Part shown: positions 39,160 to 46,707 of the stretch, in pieces
Layout: each line of letters opens with the position of its first letter
Position numbering within the stretch: position 1 is the first letter of the stretch
From: Rheinheimera sp.
GTDB lineage: Bacteria > Pseudomonadota > Gammaproteobacteria > Enterobacterales > Alteromonadaceae
Length of the DNA: 64,000 bases
Reading direction: 5' to 3'
Assembly (NCBI RefSeq): GCF_030690345.1
Contig: NZ_JAUYGV010000001.1
Location: forward strand, 496,001-560,000
Notes under the pieces: generated by a model
Seen by the model: only the letters and a program-made list of their open reading frames with translations
Database searches by the model: none
What the model was told of the DNA's origin: nothing
Program-made: the position numbers and the translations under genes

Positions 39160-39603
39160 ATGAAGTTCTATTTTCTGCTACCGCTGTTCCTGTTGTTGGC
39201 TGCTTGCGGCGACGATAGCCCCAAAGTGAATGCCCAGTGGGGTACACCGGAGTACATAGCAACCGAGTTTTTTCATGCGCTGTACAACGAGAAAGATCTG
39301 AATAAAGCCAAACAACTGTGCACCAAAGACTACGCCGATTTAATGGAATCTTATGGCACTGTGCGCCAGGTTGGCCGCACCTTAATGAATATGTCATTTG
39401 AACAGGTGGATATTCGCGTAAACCGCAGTGGCGGCAATTTACGCGAGCAATATGATAATCGCGCCGATATTACACTGCTACTTACCGGCCCGCACGACGG
39501 TAAACAGGTTGACGAATTGCGCGTGGTTGAGATGATCAAAGATAACGGCCGCTGGGTCGTGCAGGCCGTTAAAGTAGATAAGTTTGCCAGCAGCGCCCGT
39601 TAG
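39160..39603 (+). CDS. Small lipoprotein with NTF2-like fold (DUF4878-like)
   Basis: A 147-residue lipoprotein. The ATG at 39160 gives a lipoprotein signal peptide, MKFYFLLPLFLLLAAC, with the lipobox cysteine at residue 16. The rest (EYIATEFFHALYNEKDLNKAKQLC, then the final NGRWVVQAVKVDKF strand) looks like a SnoaL/DUF4878 cone fold. The open frame reaches back into cysK but those residues are not signal-like. The ribosome site before this ATG is weak; an AGGAG at 39130-39134 is too far away. Function unknown. Confidence 0.75.
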   Translation: MKFYFLLPLFLLLAACGDDSPKVNAQWGTPEYIATEFFHALYNEKDLNKAKQLCTKDYADLMESYGTVRQVGRTLMNMSFEQVDIRVNRSGGNLREQYDNRADITLLLTGPHDGKQVDELRVVEMIKDNGRWVVQAVKVDKFASSAR

Positions 39604-40337
39604 CGCTGAAAGAACGCCGCTATACGCTGCTGACACTCAGTCCCGTTTAACAAACGCTGAAATTCAACTAACTCATTGGCAATAGTTTGCAAGGTCAGGC
39701 TCTGCTGCGGCTTGAGCAGCGCCTTGCTGCTTTGTACCGCATCTGCCGGTAAGGCCGCCAGCGCAGTGGCTTTTTCCAGCGCTAAGGCCACAACCTCACC
39801 AGAGCTTACTACCTGATTCACCAGCCCCATTTGCTGCGCCTGCCCGGCATCAAAGGCTTCACCGAGCAATAAATACTGCGCCGCGCGCTGATAACCGGCC
39901 ACATTGGGCAATAACACGCTGGAGCCGGCTTCCGGACATAACCCCAGTTTTGTAAACGGCAGCTGAAACCGGCTGTTATCGGCGGCGTACACCAGATCAC
40001 AATGCAGTAAGGCTGTGGTGCCGATACCTATGGCCAACCCGGCTACGGCGGCCACTAACGGCTTGGGAAATTGTGCCAGCTGATACAAAAACTGCACCGT
40101 CGGGTGCTGCGCATTTAATTCACCGGCGCCAAGAAAATCCTGTAAATCATTACCGGCACTGAAACAGTCGGCACTGCCCTGCAGCAACACCACATTAATA
40201 CTGCTATCTGTTGCCGCCTGCGTCAGGGCGGCGGTCAGTTCGCGGTACATCTGCTGGCTTAAAGCATTTTTCTTCGCCGGCCGGTTCAGACTAATTTGCA
40301 GCACGCTGTTATGGCGCTGCAGTACAATATCACTCAT
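39600..40337 (-). CDS. Enoyl-CoA hydratase/isomerase family protein
   Basis: A 245-residue crotonase-fold enzyme. The oxyanion-hole segments FSAGNDLQDF (about 58-67) and GLAIGIGTT (about 100-108) are present, and LGLCPEAGSS keeps one of the two glutamates of hydratases. The other hydratase Glu position appears changed, so an isomerase or CoA-thioesterase-like role is possible. It is close in form to PaaG/YfcX-independent small hydratases; the substrate is unknown. The start has AGGGA six bases upstream and follows ggt by 24 bp. Confidence 0.87.
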   Translation of the reverse strand: MSDIVLQRHNSVLQISLNRPAKKNALSQQMYRELTAALTQAATDSSINVVLLQGSADCFSAGNDLQDFLGAGELNAQHPTVQFLYQLAQFPKPLVAAVAGLAIGIGTTALLHCDLVYAADNSRFQLPFTKLGLCPEAGSSVLLPNVAGYQRAAQYLLLGEAFDAGQAQQMGLVNQVVSSGEVVALALEKATALAALPADAVQSSKALLKPQQSLTLQTIANELVEFQRLLNGTECQQRIAAFFQR

Positions 40338-40361
40338 GCTTATTCCCTGATTAATCCCTGA

Positions 40362-42107
40362 TTATTTGCCCGCTACGCTGCCTTCACGGCGCGGATCGGC
40401 GGCACCTTGTAAGCCGTCCGCGGTAACCATGATGGCATGCAGGCCGCTGTTTAAATCCTGTAGTTGTACTTTGTAGCCCATATCTTCCAACACTGCCTGT
40501 TGCTGCGCCAGCGCAGTGCCTTTTTCCAATGCCAGATAATCGTTACGATGGGTAATACGCGGTAAATTCAGTGCCTGCTGCACGTCTAACTGCCAGTCCA
40601 GCACCGCTACGATGCTTTGTGCCACATAGTTAATAATGCGGCTGCCGCCGGGCGAGCCTATTATCAGTTTCAGTTTATTATTGCCATCAAACACCATCAT
40701 TGGTGCCATTGACGAGCGCGGCCGTTTGCCGCCTTCCACCCGGTTTGCCACCAAATGGCCGTCAACTTCAGGGCTTAAGCTAAAATCGGTCAGCTGGTTA
40801 TTTAATAAAAAGCCACCCACCATCAGGCCGGAGCCAAATACGTTTTCAATGCTGGTGGTCATGCTTACCGCATTGCCGTCACTGTCAACAATAGAGAAAT
40901 GGCTGGTATTGGGCAGCTCCGGCGATTTAGCTGACAGTAACGCCGGCGCACCTTGAGGTATCCCGGCTTGTGCCGGCTTACCGGCTTTATTGGCCGTAAT
41001 TAAAGCCGCCCGCTGCGCCAGGTAATCCGGCGCTAACATGCCCTCTACCGGCACCTGGACAAAAGCCGGATCGGCCAGGTAACGCTCCCGGTCAGCAAAC
41101 GCCAGCTTTGCCGCTTGCGCCAGCACATGGGTAGCCTGCACGCTGTCCGGCGCTACTTTAGCTAAATCATACTGCTGTAATATGCCTAATATTTGCAGCA
41201 CCGCTATACCACCGGAACTGGGCGGCGCCATACCGCATACCTTGTACACCCGATACGCCATGCACACCGCATCGCGCTGCAGCACCTTGTAATTGGCTAA
41301 ATCATCAACACTAAGCGAGCCAGGATTTACCGGCGCTGTTTGCACCCGCTCACTGATAGCTTTGGCCAGCTCACCGCGATAAAAAGCATCCGGCCCCCGG
41401 CTGGCAATAGCCTTCAGCGTGGTGGCATAAGCGGGGTTTTTCAGCAAACTGCCCTCAAGCAGCGGTTGGCCGTTGGGCATAAAATACTGCTTGCTGTCAT
41501 AAAACTGCGTTATGCCTTTGTTCCAGCCCTTTGCCAGCTGATTAGCAGTGCGCGATGATACCGGGAAGCCCTGTTCCGCAGCCTTGATGGTGTCAGCAAA
41601 CAACTCAGCCCAGGGCAACTTACCATATTGCCGGTGCGCCTCTGCTAACAAAGCGACCACCCCGGGCACGCCAACCGATTTACCGCCAACATAGGCCTCA
41701 CGCCAATTCATTGGCTTGCCCTGCTCAGTAAATAACAACGGCGTCGCCGCTGCCGGTGCCGTTTCGCGGCCATCAAAGGTGGTAAGCTGTTGTTGTTTGG
41801 CTTGCCAGTGCAGCATAAAGGCGCCACCACCGATACCGGAGCTTTGCGGCTCGACCAGGCCCAGCATCAGCTGGGTGGCAATAGCTGCATCTACCGCACT
41901 GCCGCCTTTGGCCAACACTGCACGGCCGGCTTCTGCCGCCAGCGGATGGGCGGCTGCCACCATATAGCTTTTGGCGCTGACCAGTTGTTGCTGATAAATA
42001 CCGGTTGCCGCTTCCGGCTCACGGGTTTCCTGTTGGGCAGATAACGCAAAAAAGCTGAAACTACACACCACAACAGCAGCGCGATACAGTAACGGAGCAA
42101 CATTCAT
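40362..42107 (-). CDS. ggt: Gamma-glutamyltransferase precursor
   Basis: Periplasmic Ntn-hydrolase that cleaves the gamma-glutamyl bond of glutathione. The 581-residue precursor has a signal peptide (about 1-24) and self-cleaves before the catalytic threonine T401 in PNTSHFSIVD to give large and small subunits. SGIGGGAFML and the late GSPGGSRIINYV block, which forms the substrate loop, are present. It is followed by the enoyl-CoA hydratase gene on the same strand. Confidence 0.96.
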   Translation of the reverse strand: MNVAPLLYRAAVVVCSFSFFALSAQQETREPEAATGIYQQQLVSAKSYMVAAAHPLAAEAGRAVLAKGGSAVDAAIATQLMLGLVEPQSSGIGGGAFMLHWQAKQQQLTTFDGRETAPAAATPLLFTEQGKPMNWREAYVGGKSVGVPGVVALLAEAHRQYGKLPWAELFADTIKAAEQGFPVSSRTANQLAKGWNKGITQFYDSKQYFMPNGQPLLEGSLLKNPAYATTLKAIASRGPDAFYRGELAKAISERVQTAPVNPGSLSVDDLANYKVLQRDAVCMAYRVYKVCGMAPPSSGGIAVLQILGILQQYDLAKVAPDSVQATHVLAQAAKLAFADRERYLADPAFVQVPVEGMLAPDYLAQRAALITANKAGKPAQAGIPQGAPALLSAKSPELPNTSHFSIVDSDGNAVSMTTSIENVFGSGLMVGGFLLNNQLTDFSLSPEVDGHLVANRVEGGKRPRSSMAPMMVFDGNNKLKLIIGSPGGSRIINYVAQSIVAVLDWQLDVQQALNLPRITHRNDYLALEKGTALAQQQAVLEDMGYKVQLQDLNSGLHAIMVTADGLQGAADPRREGSVAGK

Positions 42108-42249
42108 AGCAAATACACTGGTAAAACTGAAGTGATCACACCCTACCCGGTTAGCCGCGTAAGATCAATATGCGTCAGTGCCACTGGTCTGCTTAGCCTG
42201 ACGCTTTGCCGTTTAACCCGGCAGTACAGCGCGCAGGTGTAGATTTTAC

Positions 42250-42900
42250 TTGACCCGAAGCAGCGGATCGTTTTGCATAGGCTCCCTGATCCCTAACCAG
42301 ACGACCTTGACCTTGCCCAGCTTTTTGCCGTTACCATCCCGCTATTGGCCTTACCTGTTACTCAGCGCTGTAATAGTGCTGTTGGCAATATTACCGCCCG
42401 GCTGGCAACAACTGCTGCAGTACCATCGCGGCGCTATTGCTGAGGGCGAATACTGGCGCTTACTCAGTGGCCATTTGCTGCATTCAAATTACTGGCACTT
42501 GCTGCTGAACCTGGGCGGTTTACTGCTGGCCATGCTGCTGCACGGCCGTTACTGCAGTTACCGTCAACTGCTGTGCTATTGGTTGCTCTGTGCATTGGCC
42601 ATCAGCCTGCTAATGTATGCATTCAGCCCGCAACTGCAGATTTATGTCGGGCTGTCCGGGCTGTTACACGCCATGCTGACGCTGGGCGCACTGCAGGATA
42701 TTCAGCGTAAACTGTTCAGTGGCTGGTTGCTGCTGGCCGGCCTCGCGGGCAAGGTACTGTGGGAGCAATGGCAAGGGCCGGACGCCGAATTGGCTGCACT
42801 GATTAACGCCGACGTTGCTATTGATGCGCATTTATATGGCTTGCTAAGCGGCATTGTTATTGGCTTGGCCGCTGCAGCGCAACAGCGGTTAAAGAAATAA
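42250..42900 (+). CDS. rrtA: Rhombosortase
   Basis: Rhomboid-family intramembrane serine protease of the rhombosortase branch, which cleaves GlyGly-CTERM tails of exported proteins. The 216-residue, multi-helix protein has the rhomboid blocks [25 protein letters not shown], the catalytic serine S136 in VGLSGLLHA and the catalytic histidine H194 in [10 protein letters not shown]. The start is uncertain: the frame opens with TTG at 42250 and has no ATG before the first helix. A probable substrate is encoded at 62597. It overlaps the convergent lactate permease by 12 bp. Confidence 0.88.
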   Translation: MTRSSGSFCIGSLIPNQTTLTLPSFLPLPSRYWPYLLLSAVIVLLAILPPGWQQLLQYHRGAIAEGEYWRLLSGHLLHSNYWHLLLNLGGLLLAMLLHGRYCSYRQLLCYWLLCALAISLLMYAFSPQLQIYVGLSGLLHAMLTLGALQDIQRKLFSGWLLLAGLAGKVLWEQWQGPDAELAALINADVAIDAHLYGLLSGIVIGLAAAAQQRLKK

Positions 42901-44469
42901 TAGCCAGGCAACCAGGCTGGCGGCAAGGCAGTAATACAACATCGGCACCAGGGTATAGCGGATAATCTCGCCTTCGCGGCCGTTCAGCCCTACCACACTG
43001 GCCGCGGCAACAACGTTAACCACACAAATCATATTACCGGCATTAGCGCCGAGCATTTGCAGCGCCAGCACTAAGCCCCCGTCAAGGGCGGCATCCTGCG
43101 CCATTGCTTGCTGAAAACTACCGAACATTAAATTAGAAAAGGTCGCCGAGCCGGCAATAAAAGACCCCAGCGCGCCAACTAACGGCGCTATCAGCAGCCA
43201 GACACCACTCAAATGCACGGCTGCCTGCTCTGCCAGTGCCAGCGGCATTGCCGCCAGCCCGACATTGTTAATATCCGAGTGCAGAAAAATCCGCACCATC
43301 GGCACCGCTGCCGCCAGCGCAATAAAGGATGGCCACAGCATAGTACTGCTTTGTTGCAAGGCGGTTTTCAGTTGCCGCACACTGCCGTTCTGTAACAACA
43401 TGGCTATAAGCGCTGTAACAATAAATAAACTGCCCGGCAAATATAACGGCATAACGCTAACCGAAATGGCCGAGCCGAAAATATCCGGCCAACTGACACT
43501 GACACTTTGCAATGCCGCCTTAAACGGCAATTGCGGCACTCTGCTCAGCACCAACAATAACGCCACGATAATATAAGGCAGCCAGGCCCGCAGCAGGCCG
43601 GGCACTGCCTGGTTAGAGGTAACTGCAGACACTGCGGCAGGTTCAGATGGCGCTGGCAGTAAGATGCCGCGCCTTGCCATAGTGCAAACTAACGCCAAAC
43701 CAATTAACGCCCCCAACACCGAGGGAAACTCCGGCCCCAACAATACCGCCACGCCATAGGCCGGCAGCGTAAACGCCAGGCCGCTTAGCAGCGCAAAGGG
43801 TCCCATCGCAAAACCGGCACGCCAACCCGGCGTAGCGCTGAAAAAACGGCAATACAATACACACATAATCAGTGGCAGCACTGAGGCCACCATAATATCA
43901 ATGCTGATGGCCAGCACCGCCACCTGTTGCAGCTCTGTCGCGCTGATGCCGGGCACGCCCTGCGCCAATCCCACTAACACCGGTGTGCCCACAGCACCAA
44001 AAGACACCGCGCTGGAATCCGCAATTAATGCCAGCACCACGGCCGCCAGCGGGCTAAAGCCCAGCGCTACCAATAATGGCGCCGCAATAGCTGCCGGAGT
44101 ACCAAAGCCGGCCGCGCCTTCCAAAAAGCTACCAAACAACCAGGCAATAATAATCAGTTGCACCCGTTTATCGGTGCTGATGCGGCTGAAGCCCTGTTTA
44201 ATAGTGTCAATGGCGCCGGTTTGTTGCAGCACTTTGAGCAGTAAAATGGCGCCAAACACTATCCAGAGAATAGTCAGCGCTATCACCAGCCCCTCGGCAA
44301 TAGCTGCGCTAAGTTGCAGTAAGGGCATCTGCCAGACAAAGAATGCTAATAAGGCGGTACACACCAGGCTAAGCGGCATCGCCCTGCGCGCCGGTAAGCG
44401 CAGCAGCACCAATAAGCTAAACACGCTGAGCAGCGGCATTAACGCAGTGATCAGTTGTAATGGGCTCAT
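42889..44469 (-). CDS. L-lactate permease family transporter
   Basis: A 526-residue inner-membrane transporter of the LctP/LldP family that imports lactate or glycolate with protons. It has about 12-14 hydrophobic helices and the family motifs [26 protein letters not shown] and [12 protein letters not shown], and [16 protein letters not shown] near the C-terminus. No lactate dehydrogenase gene is beside it. AGGAG and AAGG lie before the ATG. Confidence 0.93.
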   Translation of the reverse strand: MSPLQLITALMPLLSVFSLLVLLRLPARRAMPLSLVCTALLAFFVWQMPLLQLSAAIAEGLVIALTILWIVFGAILLLKVLQQTGAIDTIKQGFSRISTDKRVQLIIIAWLFGSFLEGAAGFGTPAAIAAPLLVALGFSPLAAVVLALIADSSAVSFGAVGTPVLVGLAQGVPGISATELQQVAVLAISIDIMVASVLPLIMCVLYCRFFSATPGWRAGFAMGPFALLSGLAFTLPAYGVAVLLGPEFPSVLGALIGLALVCTMARRGILLPAPSEPAAVSAVTSNQAVPGLLRAWLPYIIVALLLVLSRVPQLPFKAALQSVSVSWPDIFGSAISVSVMPLYLPGSLFIVTALIAMLLQNGSVRQLKTALQQSSTMLWPSFIALAAAVPMVRIFLHSDINNVGLAAMPLALAEQAAVHLSGVWLLIAPLVGALGSFIAGSATFSNLMFGSFQQAMAQDAALDGGLVLALQMLGANAGNMICVVNVVAAASVVGLNGREGEIIRYTLVPMLYYCLAASLVAWLLFL

Positions 44470-44509
44470 CCTTGCTCCTGCTAACGCTGCAACTTACACC
44501 AACGCAGTT

Positions 44510-45184
44510 TTAAAACGACGCCAGCGCGTTAAACTCCAGTACCGCTTTACTCAGCGGGTGCACAAAGCGGATATATTCTGCATGCAGCAGTAAGCGCGGG
44601 CTTTTTGCTACGATATCAGCCGGCGCATATAAGGTATCGCCCAGCATGGCATGGCCCAGTGCCAGCATATGTACCCGCAGTTGATGCGAGCGGCCGGTTA
44701 CCGGCTCCAATTGCACACGGCTTTGATTAGTCGCCGTGTTATAACTGAGTAGCTGATAGCGGGTTTGCGACGGCTTACCTTGTTGCTGACACACTTTATA
44801 CAACGGCCGCTGCTGCTCGTCGGCGGCCAGCGGTAAATCAATCACGCCTTTGGCTTTGTCCAACTTACCGTTTACCACGGCAACATAGCGCTTTTGCACG
44901 CTACGGGCCTGAAACTGCTTACTGATATCCGACAACACCCGCTTGGTCAGCGGTAATACCACTAACCCTGAGGTGTCGTAATCCAGGCGGTGCACCACCT
45001 CAGCAAAGGGAAATTCGCGCTGTACACGGCGGATAAGGCAATCCTGATTTTGCGGATGGCGACCGGGCACCGTTAACAGTTTGGCCGGTTTATTTACCAC
45101 CAGCAGCACATCATCTTCATACACTATCTGGTATGGCTCACTGCTGGCTGGCAATACTACCAATTCTTCTACACTGTTACTCAT
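44510..45184 (-). CDS. RluA-family pseudouridine synthase
   Basis: A 224-residue single-domain pseudouridine synthase with HRLDYDTSGL (catalytic Asp), GRSHQLRVHM and LLLHAEYIRF, the RluA-branch motifs. RluA proper modifies 23S U746 and several tRNAs at U32; this or its neighbour may do so. I use ATG 45184, which has GGAGAG five bases upstream, instead of the upstream extension. It is head-to-head with a second such gene, 104 bp away. Confidence 0.88.
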   Translation of the reverse strand: MSNSVEELVVLPASSEPYQIVYEDDVLLVVNKPAKLLTVPGRHPQNQDCLIRRVQREFPFAEVVHRLDYDTSGLVVLPLTKRVLSDISKQFQARSVQKRYVAVVNGKLDKAKGVIDLPLAADEQQRPLYKVCQQQGKPSQTRYQLLSYNTATNQSRVQLEPVTGRSHQLRVHMLALGHAMLGDTLYAPADIVAKSPRLLLHAEYIRFVHPLSKAVLEFNALASF

Positions 45185-45288
45185 AAGGCTCTCCGCTGGA
45201 TAAACACCGGCCATTATGCCGTAAAAGCCCTTCGTCTGCCGGATAAATTCAGCTAAGCTACTCACTTTATTGCTAAGTTTACCATGCC

Positions 45289-45975
45289 ATGACCGACGCC
45301 TTTATTTATCGCCCGCCCACCGGCATCCCGCTGGATATCCTGTATCAGGACAAAGACCTTATTGTGCTGAATAAACCCGCCGGCTTACTAACTAACCCGG
45401 GCCGCGGCGCGCATTTGGCCGATTGTTTGCTCAGCCGCGTGCAGCAGCAATATCCACAGGCGTTATTGGTGCACCGGCTGGACTTAGCCACTTCCGGCAT
45501 AGTGGTAATGGCGCTGCGACGCAAAGCCGAAGCGGCGCTGAAGCAGCAATTTGCCGAACGCCGGGTCAGCAAGCGTTATCTGGCATTGGTCTGGGGTAAG
45601 CCCGTACCGGCCGAAGGCACTGTCGATTTACCGCTGATCGCCGACAGCAATAACCCGCCAAAACAAAAAGTCTGCTTTAACGGCGGCAAAGCCGCTATTA
45701 CCCACTATAAAGTACTGCAACAACTGGCCGACCGTGCCCTGGTAGAATTAATCCCAATTACCGGCCGCTCGCACCAGTTACGTATGCATATGCTGCAGCT
45801 TGGCCACCCTATTCTGGGCGATGCGTTTTATGCCACGCCAGAGGCCTTAGCCGCCGCGCCGCGGCTGATGTTGCATGCTGCCAGCCTGGAGCTGAACCAA
45901 CCGTATAACGGCAGCAGGCTGCGCTTTGACGCCGACAGCGATTTTGTCAGCGCCCAAGGTGTACTGATCCTCTGA
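45289..45975 (+). CDS. RluA-family pseudouridine synthase (second, divergent)
   Basis: A 228-residue single-domain synthase with HRLDLATSGI (catalytic Asp), GRSHQLRMHM and LMLHAASLEL. It shares with its divergent neighbour the opening VLNKPAGLLTNPGR against VNKPAKLLTVPGR, and similar length, so the two may come from duplication followed by divergence of target. Which is the RluA orthologue cannot be decided from these motifs. Confidence 0.88.
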   Translation: MTDAFIYRPPTGIPLDILYQDKDLIVLNKPAGLLTNPGRGAHLADCLLSRVQQQYPQALLVHRLDLATSGIVVMALRRKAEAALKQQFAERRVSKRYLALVWGKPVPAEGTVDLPLIADSNNPPKQKVCFNGGKAAITHYKVLQQLADRALVELIPITGRSHQLRMHMLQLGHPILGDAFYATPEALAAAPRLMLHAASLELNQPYNGSRLRFDADSDFVSAQGVLIL

Positions 45976-46117
45976 GTTAATACCCCGGGCCAGCAACAAA
46001 ATTGCCTGCCGTGGTAATGGTAAATTGTATTTTGCCAGCTATAGTGTTTTAAGCTGCTGACTGGCGCGATATCAGCAAACCGGCAGTGCATAATGATAAT
46101 AAAACAGGAGCTTAGCA

Positions 46118-46519
46118 ATGAGTATGCTGCACGAGTTTAAGGCTTTTGCCATGCGTGGCAATGTAGTGGATATGGCGGTAGGTATTATTATTGGTGCTGC
46201 CTTCGGTAAAATTGTATCGTCCTTTGTTAATGACGTTATTATGCCGCCGATTGGCGTATTACTGGGCGGCGTTAACTTTCGCGATCTGGCGCTGGTAATT
46301 CAGCAAGCAACAGAAACTCAGGCCGAGGTAGTGATCAAGTACGGCATGTTTGTGCAAACTATTATTGATTTTATCATTATTGCTTTTGCTGTATTTGTCG
46401 GCGTTAAAGCGATGAACTCGATGAAGAAAAAAGAAGAAGCCAAGCCGGCAGCAATTGCTGAAGTAACGGAAGATATTAAATTACTGACCGAAATTCGTGA
46501 TTTGCTGAAAAAGCCGTAA
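46118..46519 (+). CDS. mscL: Large-conductance mechanosensitive channel
   Basis: Pentameric inner-membrane tension valve that releases solutes in hypo-osmotic shock. The 133-residue protein has the N-terminal [29 protein letters not shown] helix, a periplasmic loop and a second helix (about 73-97), followed by the conserved charged C-terminal helix ending EIRDLLKK. An AGGAG lies just before the ATG. A strong terminator follows. Confidence 0.97.
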   Translation: MSMLHEFKAFAMRGNVVDMAVGIIIGAAFGKIVSSFVNDVIMPPIGVLLGGVNFRDLALVIQQATETQAEVVIKYGMFVQTIIDFIIIAFAVFVGVKAMNSMKKKEEAKPAAIAEVTEDIKLLTEIRDLLKKP

Positions 46520-46545
46520 CGTTGCTTAAGTGATGTTGGTTGGAT

Positions 46546-46574
46546 AAAAAACGTCTCTTGCTGAGACGTTTTTT
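46546..46574 (+). terminator. mscL terminator
   Basis: AAAAAACGTCTC (46546-46557) and GAGACGTTTTTT (46563-46574) are perfect 12-bp arms with a 5-nt loop and end in Ts, so the hairpin also works on the other strand. Confidence 0.88.
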
Positions 46575-46616
46575 ATTGTTCGATGCGCCCGGAAAGGAGG
46601 TCGGAAACCCGATCTG

Positions 46617-46675
46617 GTCGGCGCAGAGTGTCTGAGCCCTGCCGCAGGCAGTAGGGCGAGTTGCTGCGGCGAGCC
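46617..46675 (+). repeat. Two-arm hairpin element, copy B
   Basis: Conserved arm GTCGGCGCAGAGTGTCTGAG (46617-46636), a 22-nt variable hairpin (CCCTGCC paired with GGC and AGGG around GCA), then AGTTGCTGCG-G-CGAGCC (46659-46675). It matches copy A at 36964-37020 in both arms but not in the centre. It lies between the mscL terminator and the S9 peptidase gene end. Confidence 0.7.
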
Positions 46676-46707
46676 AGAGCGGGTATTGCGACCGTATAGT
46701 TACAGCG

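Noticed and set aside
43901..44593. 230-residue plus-strand frame opposite the lactate permease
   Set aside because: Shadow of the permease gene; Ala/Ser/Asn-rich with no ribosome site or motif.
36964..46675. CRISPR-like repeat
   Set aside because: Only two copies about 10 kb apart with no spacer array or cas genes.
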